Under the pieces are notes generated by a model, which was not told the origin of the DNA, did not search any database, and saw only the letters and a program-made list of their open reading frames with translations. DNA of 64,000 nt from Coprobacter fastidiosus (GTDB lineage: Bacteria; Bacteroidota; Bacteroidia; Bacteroidales; Coprobacteraceae), in NCBI RefSeq assembly GCF_030296935.1, contig NZ_AP028032.1, positions 2,666,001-2,730,000 on the forward strand, written 5' to 3'. The position numbers and the translations under genes are program-made. Position 1 is the first letter of the stretch. Each line of letters opens with the position of its first letter. Below, piece by piece: positions 52,348 through 61,411 of this stretch.

Positions 52348-52355
52348 TATATTTG
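52348..52355 (+). promoter_or_regulatory. -7 promoter box (TATATTTG) for the NYN gene
   Basis: An exact TAnnTTTG match lies 27 bp before the start codon; TTTTG at 52328-52332 is a possible -33 element with short spacing. Confidence 0.55.
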
Positions 52356-52382
52356 TTTATGGTTTAATATAAGAGTGAAGAG

Positions 52383-53144
52383 ATGAAGGATAATAAAGAC
52401 TTGAAGTTGGCGGTTTTGATAGATGCGGATAATATCCCGTATTCGAATGTAAAAGGAATGTTGAATGAGATTGCCAAGTTCGGTATTCCGACAATTAAAC
52501 GAATTTATGGAGATTGGACGAAACCTACAGTTTCCGGTTGGAAATCTTCTCTTTTGGAGAATGCAATCACTCCGATTCAGCAGTATAGTTATACTACAGG
52601 AAAGAATGCTACCGACTCGGCAATGATTATCGATGCCATGGATATATTGCATAGCGAAAAGGTCGATGGCTTTTGTATTGTTTCCAGTGATAGCGACTTT
52701 ACCCGATTGGCTACACGGTTACGGGAATCGGGGATGCTTGTTATCGGTATCGGTGAAAAGAAAACTCCGAATCCTTTTATCGTGTCATGTGATAAATTTA
52801 TTTATTTGGAGATTTTGAAGGTCGGGGATACTGATCTTCCGGGTAAAAAAGACTTTGGAGTTGATCTTTCGGTTCAGTCGGAAGCTACAGAAAAAGAGGT
52901 TATCGGGAAGGATCTGATCAATTTGTTCAGAACGACTATTGATGATTTGGCCGATGATACCGGTTGGGCATTTCTTGCTGAGGTGGGAGGTTTGATTATG
53001 AAGAAGAAACCTGATTTTGATCCCCGCAACTATGGTTTTTTAAAACTGACTCCGTTGATGAAGTCTTTGGATAAATATTTTCAGATAGAGGAACGTGAGG
53101 TTGAGAACAAACGTATCAAACATATTTATGTGAAGAATATATAA
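52383..53144 (+). CDS. NYN domain nuclease-like protein with OST-HTH/LOTUS domain
   Basis: The protein has 253 residues. Residues 8-150 are a NYN (PIN-like) domain with the expected acidic residues D14 and D16 (VLIDADNIPYSN), the pair in TDSAMIIDAMDIL, and VSSDSDFTRLATRLRESG. The C-terminus (about 178-250) is an OST-HTH/LOTUS domain (DDTGWAFLAEVGGLIMKKKP, LTPLMKSLDKYFQIEER) that binds RNA. It probably acts as an RNA nuclease or RNA-processing factor. It lies 4 bp before the sugar-kinase gene, so they share a message, though no functional link is evident. Confidence 0.88.
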   Translation: MKDNKDLKLAVLIDADNIPYSNVKGMLNEIAKFGIPTIKRIYGDWTKPTVSGWKSSLLENAITPIQQYSYTTGKNATDSAMIIDAMDILHSEKVDGFCIVSSDSDFTRLATRLRESGMLVIGIGEKKTPNPFIVSCDKFIYLEILKVGDTDLPGKKDFGVDLSVQSEATEKEVIGKDLINLFRTTIDDLADDTGWAFLAEVGGLIMKKKPDFDPRNYGFLKLTPLMKSLDKYFQIEEREVENKRIKHIYVKNI

Positions 53145-53148
53145 TGCC

Positions 53149-54036
53149 ATGAATGATGTTATTGTAGGAATGGGAGAAGTATTGTGGGATATGCTGCCTG
53201 AAGGGAAAAAGATTGGCGGAGCTCCTGCAAATTTTGCTTATCATGTGTCGCAATATGGTTTTGACGGCTATGTCGTGAGTGCTGTCGGTGATGATAAGTT
53301 AGGTAATGAAATTTTAGAAAGTTTCAATAACAGGCGTCTTAATTATCTGATTCAAAGAGTTCCTTATCCGACCGGTATGGTACAGATCGAGTTGGATGAA
53401 GCCGGAATTCCCTGTTATGAGATAAAGGAGAATGTAGCGTGGGATAATATTCCCTTTACGGTTGATTTGGAAAAGTTGGCAAAGAAGACTCGTGCGGTTT
53501 GTTTCGGTTCATTGGCCCAACGGAATACTGTCTCTCGTGAAACGATAAACCGCTTTCTTGATGTTATGTCCGATGCGGCAGGACAATACAGAGTATTCGA
53601 TGTGAATTTGCGGCAGGGGTTTTATGATAAGGAAATTCTCTGTAATTCTATGAAAAGATGCAATATCTTGAAAATTAATGATGAAGAGTTGATCGCGGTG
53701 AGTCGTATGTTTGAATATCCGGGCATCAATTTGGAGGATAAGTGTCGAGCTCTTTTATCAGAGTATGGTTTAGAAATTCTTATCTTGACATGTGGTGTAA
53801 ATGGAAGTTATGTTTTTACTCGGGAGAATGTCTCTTTTGTGAATACTCCGAAAATTGAGGTTGCCGATACAGTAGGTGCCGGTGATTCTTTTACGGCAAC
53901 GTTCATTTCTTCGATTTTAAAGGGGAAAAGTATACGGGAAGCTCATGAACTGGCGGTTGAGGTATCTGCTTATGTGTGTACTCAAAATGGGGCTATGCCT
54001 GAGTTGCCGATCTCGATAAAGTCCCGATTACTTTGA
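53149..54036 (+). CDS. PfkB-family carbohydrate kinase (fructokinase-like)
   Basis: The protein has 295 residues of the ribokinase/PfkB fold: N-terminal GEVLWDMLPEGKKIGGAPANFAYH, the glycine pair region SAVGDDKLGNEI, and the C-terminal signature DTVGAGDSFTATFIS with the catalytic aspartate. It phosphorylates a sugar, probably fructose, with ATP. It ends shortly before a terminator. Confidence 0.9.
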   Translation: MNDVIVGMGEVLWDMLPEGKKIGGAPANFAYHVSQYGFDGYVVSAVGDDKLGNEILESFNNRRLNYLIQRVPYPTGMVQIELDEAGIPCYEIKENVAWDNIPFTVDLEKLAKKTRAVCFGSLAQRNTVSRETINRFLDVMSDAAGQYRVFDVNLRQGFYDKEILCNSMKRCNILKINDEELIAVSRMFEYPGINLEDKCRALLSEYGLEILILTCGVNGSYVFTRENVSFVNTPKIEVADTVGAGDSFTATFISSILKGKSIREAHELAVEVSAYVCTQNGAMPELPISIKSRLL

Positions 54037-54084
54037 GGTTATCATTCACTGATGTTTTACTGTGGAGGTTGCTGATCAGCTTTT

Positions 54085-54115
54085 AAGAGGTTCTGTTGAC
54101 AGAAACCTCTTTTTT
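54085..54115 (+). terminator. Rho-independent terminator
   Basis: The stem AAGAGGTT / AACCTCTT (with extra pairs CTGTTGACAG inside) is followed by TTTTT. It ends the NYN-kinase transcript. Confidence 0.8.
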
Positions 54116-54202
54116 ATGCATTTTATATAATAATGTATATTGAGTTTTTACACAATAAGTCATACCTTTTATATGTTTGTTGTTAAATAACCATTATATT
54201 GT

Positions 54203-54233
54203 TGTATAATTACAATATTATTTTTATCTTTGC
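54203..54233 (+). promoter_or_regulatory. Promoter of the three-gene operon at 54.3 kb
   Basis: TTG (54203-54205) and TATCTTTG (54226-54233) are separated by 20 bases, a textbook Bacteroidetes spacing. The leader of about 65 nt contains a small hairpin CCGTTA/TAACGG. Confidence 0.65.
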
Positions 54234-54307
54234 CATATCCCAATAACATGAATACCGTTAGTGATTAACGGCAGAACCCAATACCTCGATCAAAAAAATG
54301 ATAGAGG

Positions 54308-54715
54308 ATGAAAAAAGATTATTTTAGAAAATTCAAAGAACAAGATTTTGTTCGGGCTTATGAAGATGAATTGAAATCACTCGGAACATCAGCTCCGTAT
54401 GTATCTCGTGATGATGTAATACTTAGGGCTTTGCATAGCGGTAAGGGCCGGTATTATATTTCTTTTGAAGAAGCGGCACGTAATGTCCGTCGCATTATGA
54501 ACCGTTTGCCTTTGGCTCGTCGTAACGAGCTCAAAGTATCTATGTATCAGGAACTGGCACAGCGGGTGGCAGAGTATATGAAAGAAAAGCCTTTGGCTTC
54601 TTTTAAAGATGCTTTGTTTACTATATTGGCTGAGGAGAACGCTTCCCGGTTCTTTTTCGGAATGCAGACAGCACGTCTCATTTTATATCGTAATCAGCGG
54701 GGAGAAACTGTATGA
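54308..54715 (+). CDS. Protein of unknown function, first gene of a three-gene operon
   Basis: This is a 135-residue soluble, basic, mostly helical protein (FRKFKEQDFVRAYEDELKSL, then ISFEEAARNVRRIMNRLPLA, then FFFGMQTARLILYRNQRGE). No domain is recognised. Its stop overlaps the next start in ATGA, so it is coupled to a spanin-like lipoprotein. It may be phage-derived, given similar genes in the phage-like region 3 kb downstream, but that is inference. Confidence 0.6.
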   Translation: MKKDYFRKFKEQDFVRAYEDELKSLGTSAPYVSRDDVILRALHSGKGRYYISFEEAARNVRRIMNRLPLARRNELKVSMYQELAQRVAEYMKEKPLASFKDALFTILAEENASRFFFGMQTARLILYRNQRGETV

Positions 54716-55176
54716 CGAAGTTATGTTGTATGTTATGTATTCTATTTTCTTTTTTTTCTTGCAGATCAACCCATCGGTTGTCCGATCAGAAAATAGAATC
54801 GGATACGGTTTCTGTTTCGCAGTTTATCGTGAGAGACTCGATAAAAGATTTGTTTTTCAAATCCGGATTTGATTCTCGGAGGTGGGATATTGTTTGGGAA
54901 CATGTCTTGTATGGCAGTGATGATACAGCTTCTTGTTTGCCTGTCAAGGAGAAGCGTACGGTCACGTTGCGTTCGCAATCTATGGCTAAACAGGAAGTTA
55001 TGTCGGAGAGTAAATCTATAAAGGATGTTCTATATGATCGGCTTGATAGTGTTCATGTGGAAGTAGATCGAAAAGAAAGTGTGGAAAAAGAACCGTTTTC
55101 CATTTCTCTTAATCTATTTTGGATATTGCTTGTTTTATTGGTTATGGGTATTTGTATTCGTGTATTGAAATCGTAA
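54712..55176 (+). CDS. Lipoprotein with C-terminal membrane helix (spanin-like)
   Basis: The protein has 154 residues. The N-terminus is a lipoprotein signal (MTKLCCMLCILFSFFSC, lipidated Cys near 17). The middle is polar and partly charged helix, and the C-terminus is a single membrane helix (about 129-150, LNLFWILLVLLVMGICI) ending in RVLKS. An outer-membrane lipid anchor plus an inner-membrane helix is the plan of unimolecular spanins, which fuse the two membranes at phage lysis. No holin or lysin gene is seen beside it, so the role remains open. Confidence 0.55.
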   Translation: MTKLCCMLCILFSFFSCRSTHRLSDQKIESDTVSVSQFIVRDSIKDLFFKSGFDSRRWDIVWEHVLYGSDDTASCLPVKEKRTVTLRSQSMAKQEVMSESKSIKDVLYDRLDSVHVEVDRKESVEKEPFSISLNLFWILLVLLVMGICIRVLKS

Positions 55177-55187
55177 AATTAGATGTT

Positions 55188-55670
55188 ATGAAAAAAATAT
55201 GTGTACATGTCGTCATTGGAGTAGATGAATTAATGCAGGAATTATTGAAGCGGACATCTTATATGGCGGTCTCTTTATCTTCTGATGGGGCGGCTACTGA
55301 GGGGTGGAGTGATCGCTGGATATTAACCGGTGATGAGTTGTTGTGGGCCCGTGATCGTATGCAGGAAGCTTGTGACCGAATTAATGGTGTTGTTTCTGCA
55401 TATCTTTCGGAGACATGCGTACCTCCTGTTCAGGAGGATACATTTAGTTTTGTTCTGGTATTGCCTGACGAAGTATTTCCGGGAACGGATGGGATAATAA
55501 AGCGTACGATACGTGAGGCTTTTATTTCCTATGTGTTGTTTTACTGGTATATCGATCGCATTCCCGATAAGGCATCCTATCAATTATCTCAATTTGAGGA
55601 AAATCTGAGCTTATTGAGGGTGCGTCTTAATAGGAGACGTGTGCCGATACGTCGGCCTGTAAGGTCTTGA
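55188..55670 (+). CDS. Protein of unknown function, third gene of the operon
   Basis: The protein has 160 residues from ATG 55188 (the frame opens earlier, inside the preceding gene). It has MKKICVHVVIGVDELMQELLK at the start, a central ARDRMQEACDRINGVVSAYL, an aromatic segment FISYVLFYWYIDRIP and an Arg-rich tail RLNRRRVPIRRPVRS. The layout is reminiscent of phage head-tail adaptor proteins, and of the gene at 61412, but I cannot name a family. Confidence 0.55.
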   Translation: MKKICVHVVIGVDELMQELLKRTSYMAVSLSSDGAATEGWSDRWILTGDELLWARDRMQEACDRINGVVSAYLSETCVPPVQEDTFSFVLVLPDEVFPGTDGIIKRTIREAFISYVLFYWYIDRIPDKASYQLSQFEENLSLLRVRLNRRRVPIRRPVRS

Positions 55671-55749
55671 AAAATATTAAATAAACTCTTATATTCTTCA
55701 AAATAAGACCTTTTTTTCAAGAGTATAATGTTAACAATTAAATAAATCT

Positions 55750-55757
55750 TATATTTG
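55750..55757 (+). promoter_or_regulatory. -7 promoter box (TATATTTG) for the Bax-inhibitor gene
   Basis: An exact TAnnTTTG match lies 39 bp before the start codon. Confidence 0.55.
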
Positions 55758-55796
55758 CGGTAGTACAAAATAGAAATAACTATATAATAATAGAAT

Positions 55797-56489
55797 ATGG
55801 ATACGAATTATGTTTCAAGTTATGAGATGAAAGCCGCACAAGCGACTCTTCTCAAAAATGTTTATTTATGGATGACCGTGGCATTGGCTATTACGGGAAT
55901 TACGGCGTTAGCCGTAGTAAACTCTCCGACATTGTCATCTTTGCTTTTCAGCGGTAGAGCTACGTTTTTTATTTTGTTAATAGCAGAACTCGGTTTAGTA
56001 TGGTATGTTTCGGCGCGAATCATGTCCTTATCCTTTACTACGGCGACCGGTTTGTTTATGCTTTATTCCTTATTAAACGGCCTTACGCTGTCTGTCCTTT
56101 TTGCCGTTTATACTCGTAGTTCGATAGCTTCAACCTTTTTTATTACGGCCGGAACTTTCGGAGCGATGAGTTTATATGGATATTTTACGAAAAAAGATTT
56201 GTCTTCTTGGGGAAATATCTTGATTATGGCGGTTATAGGTTTGATTATTGCATCGGTGGTTAATATCTTTATGCAGAGCGCAATGATATATTGGATCATA
56301 ACCTATGCAGGAGTGTTGATTTTTGTCGGTCTGACAGCTTATGATACACAAAAAATCAAACAGATGTTGGCTAATCAGGAAATAAATGAGCAGACCCAGA
56401 AGCTGGCATTGCTGGGAGCTCTGTCGTTATATCTTGATTTTATTAACTTGTTCTTGTATTTGTTGCGTATTTTCGGGGACAGGAAATAA
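55797..56489 (+). CDS. Bax inhibitor-1/YccA family membrane protein
   Basis: The protein has 230 residues with seven predicted helices. Motifs of the BI-1 family are NVYLWMTVALAITGITALAV at the first helix and the C-terminal ITYAGVLIFVGLTAYDTQKI with the conserved aspartate, then ALSLYLDFINLFLYLLRIFG. Bacterial members are inner-membrane proteins linked to calcium leak or proteolysis control (YccA with FtsH). It appears to be a chromosomal gene lying between two phage-like segments. Confidence 0.92.
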   Translation: MDTNYVSSYEMKAAQATLLKNVYLWMTVALAITGITALAVVNSPTLSSLLFSGRATFFILLIAELGLVWYVSARIMSLSFTTATGLFMLYSLLNGLTLSVLFAVYTRSSIASTFFITAGTFGAMSLYGYFTKKDLSSWGNILIMAVIGLIIASVVNIFMQSAMIYWIITYAGVLIFVGLTAYDTQKIKQMLANQEINEQTQKLALLGALSLYLDFINLFLYLLRIFGDRK

Positions 56490-56539
56490 GATAGTATTTT
56501 ATGGATGAAAGCTGGAAAGAGTTTTCCTGTTTTTTTCTA

Positions 56540-56586
56540 TCACAATAAAAAAGGCGCGATTACAATTCGTGCCTTTTTTATTGTGA
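56540..56586. terminator. Long bidirectional terminator
   Basis: TCACAATAAAAAAGGC-CGA pairs with TCG-GCCTTTTTTATTGTGA around a seven-base loop (about 19 pairs). It lies between the convergent Bax-inhibitor and fumarase genes. Confidence 0.9.
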
Positions 56587-56603
56587 TTTATGGAATGACC
56601 GAA

Positions 56604-58250
56604 TTAGAGTTTACAACCTCCGTTGCAACGGGGTTTTATCTGTTTAAAGAAGTCATTGCCTTTATTATCTACGAGGATAAATGCAGGGAAATCTTCTACT
56701 TCAATTTTCCAAATGGCTTCCATTCCCAGTTCAGGATATTCTAAGCATTCTACTTTTTTGATATTGTTTTGAGCCAGAATAGCTGCCGGTCCGCCTATAC
56801 TTCCAAGATAGAACCCTCCATGAGCTTTACATGCATCTGTCACTTGTTGGCTGCGGTTACCTTTTGCTATCATGATCATCGATCCTCCTTTTGATTGGAA
56901 TTGATCGACATAAGAATCCATTCGGCCTGCTGTTGTCGGACCGAAAGATCCGGATGCCATTCCTTTAGGTGTTTTTGCCGGACCGGCATAATAGATCGGA
57001 TGGCCTTTCAGATATTGAGGCATATCTTCACCGGCATCTAAGCGTTCTTTGATTTTTGCGTGGGCGATATCACGACCGACGATAATCGTTCCATTCAAAG
57101 AAAGTCGCGTAGCAACCGGATATTTGTCGAGTTCGGCAAGAATCTCTTTCATCGGACGGTTCAAGTCTATTTTAACAGCATTGCCTTCTCCTGCCTGACG
57201 TAATTCTTCCGGAATCAGTTCTCCGGGTTTATCATCAAGTTTTTCGATCCAAAGTCCGTCTTTGGTGATTTTAGCTTTAATGTTTCGGTCTGCCGAACAA
57301 GAAACTCCCATACCTACCGGACAAGAAGCTCCGTGTCGGGGCATGCGTATGATTCGTACATCATGTGCAAAATATTTGCCGCCGAATTGTGCTCCGATAC
57401 CAGATTCTTGAGCAGCTTTGAGAACTACTTTTTCGAGTTCGACATCTCTGAATGCCCGACCATATTCATTCCCGCTTGTAGGAAGATTGTCATAATACTT
57501 GGTCGATGCCAGTTTTACCGTTTTCAGATTGGTTTCGGCTGAAGTTCCGCCGATTACGAACGCTATATGATAAGGAGGGCATGCTGCCGTTCCTAAAGTT
57601 TTCATTTTCTCGACAAGGAATTTAACCAGAGTGTCGGGGTTAAGCAGAGCTTTTGTTTCTTGAAACAAGTAAGTTTTATTGGCAGAACCACCGCCTTTGG
57701 CTACAAAAAGAAATTTATATTCCATCCCGTCTACGGCATAAAGGTCGATTTGTGCGGGAAGATTGCAGCCGGTATTTACTTCTTTGTACATGTCTAACGG
57801 CGCATTTTGCGAGTAACGAAGGTTCTCTTCGGTATAGGTTTTATACACACCTAAAGAAAGAGCTTCTTCATCGCCACCTCCTGTCCACACCTGTTGGCCT
57901 TTTTTCCCGACAATAATTGCCGTTCCGGTATCCTGACAGAATGGAAGTTGTCCTTTACATGCAACTTCTGCATTTCGTAACATGGTGAGCGCTACGTATT
58001 TGTCGTTTTCGCTGGCTTCAGGATCATGAAGTATTTTGGCTACCATTTCGTTATGTTCGCGTCTCAACATAAATGCTACGTCACGGGTTGCCGTATTAGC
58101 CAAATGGGTAAGCGCTTCGGGCTCTACCACAAGAACTTCTTTACCGTGGCAGGTTTCTACCGATACACCATCTTTGGTAAGCAAATAATATTCGGTAGTG
58201 TCTTTTCCCAGAGGAAAAGGTTCTTGATACTTAAAAGGTTTTGTCGCCAT
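56604..58250 (-). CDS. fumA: Class I fumarate hydratase
   Basis: The protein has 548 residues, the length of the single-chain iron-sulfur fumarases. Cysteines likely to bind the 4Fe-4S cluster are in [11 protein letters not shown] (near 106), [10 protein letters not shown] and [10 protein letters not shown]. The C-terminal beta part contains [20 protein letters not shown]. It interconverts fumarate and malate, part of the reductive TCA branch that leads to succinate and propionate in Bacteroidales. It is oxygen-sensitive, as expected for an anaerobe. Confidence 0.94.
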   Translation of the reverse strand: MATKPFKYQEPFPLGKDTTEYYLLTKDGVSVETCHGKEVLVVEPEALTHLANTATRDVAFMLRREHNEMVAKILHDPEASENDKYVALTMLRNAEVACKGQLPFCQDTGTAIIVGKKGQQVWTGGGDEEALSLGVYKTYTEENLRYSQNAPLDMYKEVNTGCNLPAQIDLYAVDGMEYKFLFVAKGGGSANKTYLFQETKALLNPDTLVKFLVEKMKTLGTAACPPYHIAFVIGGTSAETNLKTVKLASTKYYDNLPTSGNEYGRAFRDVELEKVVLKAAQESGIGAQFGGKYFAHDVRIIRMPRHGASCPVGMGVSCSADRNIKAKITKDGLWIEKLDDKPGELIPEELRQAGEGNAVKIDLNRPMKEILAELDKYPVATRLSLNGTIIVGRDIAHAKIKERLDAGEDMPQYLKGHPIYYAGPAKTPKGMASGSFGPTTAGRMDSYVDQFQSKGGSMIMIAKGNRSQQVTDACKAHGGFYLGSIGGPAAILAQNNIKKVECLEYPELGMEAIWKIEVEDFPAFILVDNKGNDFFKQIKPRCNGGCKL

Positions 58251-58281
58251 ACTTTTTTATGTTTAAATAATTTGAATGTTC

Positions 58282-58444
58282 TAAGAGCCTGTCTAAATTT
58301 TCCGATAGCAAAAAATCTATCTGTCCTTTGGGAACTATTTCCCTGTATCTGCATGTTACGCAGTTCTCAATGCTCCTTGTCGGGACTGAAAAATGTCCTC
58401 AAAACAATCCCAAAAATGTCTGTGCAAAATTTTGACAGACTTTT
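58282..58444 (+). repeat. Dispersed intergenic repeat, copy 13
   Basis: The left end TAAGAGCCTGTCTAAATTTTCC matches the consensus best of all copies. The right end is TGTCTGTGCAAAATTTTGACAGACTTTT. It fills much of the 456-bp gap before the phage-like genes; the remaining 260 bp are AT-rich with no gene. Confidence 0.8.
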
Positions 58445-58706
58445 GTTTTTACAAAGGTACACGATCTTTTCATAACAAGAAAGTCGCTTCAGGATAATTT
58501 CTGTATATAAAACCTATAATTTAATATTCTTTGAATGGAGTCTCTCTTTTTTGGGGTTATTTAAATGGTATATAAACCATCTTTTTTGCTCAGATATGCT
58601 ATTTTTTATAATTATAGCATAGAACTTCTTCATTATGTTGTTTTCTTTGTGTTGTAAAAATACTACAATTGTATGGTTTTTATTATTTATTATTAAACAA
58701 ACGATT

Positions 58707-59474
58707 ATGAGAAGTTTTGAAGAAAGAGTGAATGAACGACCGAAAGCGAGTTCGCACCAGATTATTCTGGAGAAATTGAGAAAACGTTTTCCCGACCGTC
58801 TTTTAGACAGCGACGATACGTTTTTTGATGCTTTAGTAGAGTATGACACGCATTTGTGCGACCGGTATGAAAAGTTGCGGGATGACCAGACGAAACTTGC
58901 CACACTTTTTATCAGTAATCCGAAAATGGGAGGATTTATTTCTGATGTAATATCCGGAGAGGACGCATTGGTCGCTTGTGTGAGGTATTTCGGAAAAGAT
59001 GTATTGGAGTGTGCCAATGATGAAAATCGTATGGCGCAATTACAAAAAGAGAATGATGAGTTTCTTGCCCGTATGTCGGCAAACCGTAAACTTGAAAAGG
59101 AGATGGCCGAAAATTGGGAACACAGTAAGCGTGCGATCACCCGGTTTAAGGAATCGAAAAATATGAGTGACAATGATTTCGATAATTTTCTCGAGAGAGT
59201 GCATCATATCTGTGAACATGTGTTTATGAGCGACTTTACACCGGATGTTTTGGAAATATTATTCAAAGGGGTCAATTATGACAATGATCTGGGATGTGCA
59301 GAGAGGGCTGCAGAAGTAAGAGGTCGTAACGAACGCATTTTGCTGGAGAAAAGACAATCGGATGGAGACGCCTTGCCGGGATTGCATAATAACCGTTCGT
59401 CAAGGAGTGAAGAGGAAGAGAACCTGACTCCGGGATTCGGATTGAGACGTCGTCGCAGTGTGTGGGACATGTAA
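58707..59474 (+). CDS. Coiled-coil protein upstream of the capsid gene (possible scaffold)
   Basis: The protein has 255 residues from ATG 58707; the frame opens earlier, but the leading residues are hydrophobic and lie in AT-rich spacer. It is highly charged and helical, with likely coiled coils (CANDENRMAQLQKENDEFLA, KLEKEMAENWEHSKRAITRF), and an Arg/Ser-rich tail (GLRRRRSVWDM). A charged helical protein encoded immediately before a capsid gene suggests a scaffold, but no family is recognised. Confidence 0.55.
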   Translation: MRSFEERVNERPKASSHQIILEKLRKRFPDRLLDSDDTFFDALVEYDTHLCDRYEKLRDDQTKLATLFISNPKMGGFISDVISGEDALVACVRYFGKDVLECANDENRMAQLQKENDEFLARMSANRKLEKEMAENWEHSKRAITRFKESKNMSDNDFDNFLERVHHICEHVFMSDFTPDVLEILFKGVNYDNDLGCAERAAEVRGRNERILLEKRQSDGDALPGLHNNRSSRSEEEENLTPGFGLRRRRSVWDM

Positions 59475-59550
59475 AATCAAATAAACATTTAATGAATTAA
59501 CATCAGCAAGTATAATTAACCGATTATTTATCTTTTAAAAACAATTAGTA

Positions 59551-60939
59551 ATGAATAAAGTATTTAAGTTTTTGAAATCGAAAGATTTCTGGTTTTGGAT
59601 GGTTGCAATTCTGGTCATGATTTTATTGGTCGTGATTTATCGGGATTGTACGTTTGCAATGGCGGCGGTAATACCGGGTGTTTCGGGTGGAAAAATATTG
59701 ACCGGAGAACCGCTGACTACGGATATTAGTCGTCGTGAGAGCGAAGGGCTTCTCATGAGTGAGGTCGATAAACGGATTACCAAAATACGACCTATGTCCA
59801 CTCCGATAGATCAATTATCTCGTTGGACGGGAGCTCGCCGTTCGGGATCTATGATTGTCGACTATTATTCGGTAGATGTAAAACCTACTAAAGCGACATT
59901 GAATGTCGCTTATACAGAACCGACCTCTTCTGATGTTACGGCTGCTTCTCAGAAAGTCAAATTGAACACAACGAATAACGACATTTTCGAAGTTTCCGAG
60001 ACGATTCTCGTTCAAGGAGTTAAAGGGTATGAAGCAGACGGTGTGACGAAATCGAAAGCCGATTTGGTACTTTATATCTCCAGTAAAGAAGAAAATGGAG
60101 AATTGAATGTTTATGCAATCAACGGGAAAAAGATCGGATCGATTGAGAATTGTGTTCCATCTATCGATAAAGGTACGACATTTATACGGATGGGACGTGC
60201 CGCTACGGAGTTGGATGTGCAGACTGCGCAATTCGAAGCGCTTCCGGTGAAAGAACAGAATTTTTGTCAGATCTTTAAAATGCAGGTAGAACAATCTACT
60301 TTCCAGAAAATTGCGAATAAAGAGGTTGAATGGGACTTTTCTGATTCTGAGGAGGCCGCAATTTACGATATGCGTTTGGGAATGGAAAAAACATTCATGT
60401 TCGGTGTAAAACGTATGATATATGATTCTAAGAAAAAAGAAAATGTCTCTTTGACAGGTGGGATTTGGTGGCAAGCCGGAAAAGAATATGAATTTGATCC
60501 GAAATCAGAGCTTACTCAAAATGATCTTATCGATATTATGAAAGAGGCGTTTACCGGGAATGGGGGAAATAAACGAAAAGTGTTGATCGGCGGTTCGGAC
60601 TTTATCGGTCGCATAAACAAGCTGGAGATTACCAAAGTGGTATCAGCTAATGATGATTTTGTAAAATGGGGAATAGACTTTTCTGAAATTAAATCAAAAT
60701 TCGGTAAGCTCTTTATCTTGTATTCCGAGGTTTTTGATGACTGTGGTATGAGCGATTACGGGTTTATTTTCGATCCGGAGTTTATCTCAAAATGGGCTCA
60801 CGTACCATTCGGAAGTCAGAAACTCGATCTGAAGGGTGCTGGTATCCGGAATACCGATGCTCTTGTACTTACAGAAGCAAGTTGCTTGACCCTGCGCTAT
60901 CCGGCAGCTCATATGCGTATTGTACCTAAAACAGCATAA
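59551..60939 (+). CDS. SU10-type major capsid protein-like, with N-terminal hydrophobic segment
   Basis: The protein has 462 residues. The core resembles the SU10/DUF5309 major capsid group (HK97 fold): RPMSTPIDQLSRWTGARRSG, the EALPVKEQNFCQIFKMQVEQ belt, GGIWWQAGKEYEF, KRKVLIGGSDFIGRINKLE and the C-terminal AHMRIVPKTA. Before it, residues 12-36 form a membrane helix or signal (FWFWMVAILVMILLVVIY, then DCTFA|MAAV), unusual for a capsid subunit. An internal ATG at 59659 (MAAVIPGVSGG) would give a normal cytosolic protein. The identification is by pattern, not by search. Confidence 0.6.
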   Translation: MNKVFKFLKSKDFWFWMVAILVMILLVVIYRDCTFAMAAVIPGVSGGKILTGEPLTTDISRRESEGLLMSEVDKRITKIRPMSTPIDQLSRWTGARRSGSMIVDYYSVDVKPTKATLNVAYTEPTSSDVTAASQKVKLNTTNNDIFEVSETILVQGVKGYEADGVTKSKADLVLYISSKEENGELNVYAINGKKIGSIENCVPSIDKGTTFIRMGRAATELDVQTAQFEALPVKEQNFCQIFKMQVEQSTFQKIANKEVEWDFSDSEEAAIYDMRLGMEKTFMFGVKRMIYDSKKKENVSLTGGIWWQAGKEYEFDPKSELTQNDLIDIMKEAFTGNGGNKRKVLIGGSDFIGRINKLEITKVVSANDDFVKWGIDFSEIKSKFGKLFILYSEVFDDCGMSDYGFIFDPEFISKWAHVPFGSQKLDLKGAGIRNTDALVLTEASCLTLRYPAAHMRIVPKTA

Positions 60940-60951
60940 TTTTTTTGTAAT

Positions 60952-60982
60952 GATGATGTGATCTGTCCCGGATCACATCATC
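60952..60982 (+). terminator. Perfect hairpin after the capsid gene
   Basis: GATGATGTGATC and GATCACATCATC pair exactly around a seven-base loop. No T-run follows, so it may stabilise or attenuate the message between the abundant capsid product and the downstream genes. Confidence 0.55.
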
Positions 60983-61010
60983 TCGATTATTAATTTTCAG
61001 ATTTTAGAAT

Positions 61011-61397
61011 ATGAAGAATATAAAAACATACGAGACTCGTCATGGAAATTTAAGTACGGTTGTACAAGTCGGGAACCGTAACGTACGTATTCGTTTTATC
61101 TCGAAGGACAATGTTCACGGTTATTATGCGACGACAGATGTCGATTTGCAAAGAGCAATCGAGTCGGATAGTGGATATGGGCGCAAATTTTATTTGCTGG
61201 AGGAGACTTGCTCTTGTGATGAAAAAGAGATTGAATTAAAGCCGATCCCTTATATTAAAACTTGGCAGAATGCCAAAGAGTTGTTGAGAAAAAAGCCATA
61301 TTCTGTTCCTGAATATGAATTGTCTTCTCCTGAGAGAATTGAAAAGTCTGCAAAGAAGAATGGAATAGTGTTCCCTTTGTTGAAGAGTAATCTATAA
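61011..61397 (+). CDS. Small protein of the phage-like module, unknown function
   Basis: The protein has 128 residues. The N-terminal half looks like a beta domain (TVVQVGNRNVRIRFISKDNV, then GYYATTDVDLQRAIESDSGY) and the second half is charged. By position (between capsid and connector-like genes) it could be a head-decoration or completion protein; no family is recognised. Confidence 0.6.
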   Translation: MKNIKTYETRHGNLSTVVQVGNRNVRIRFISKDNVHGYYATTDVDLQRAIESDSGYGRKFYLLEETCSCDEKEIELKPIPYIKTWQNAKELLRKKPYSVPEYELSSPERIEKSAKKNGIVFPLLKSNL

Positions 61398-61411
61398 AAA
61401 CAGAAGTAGAT

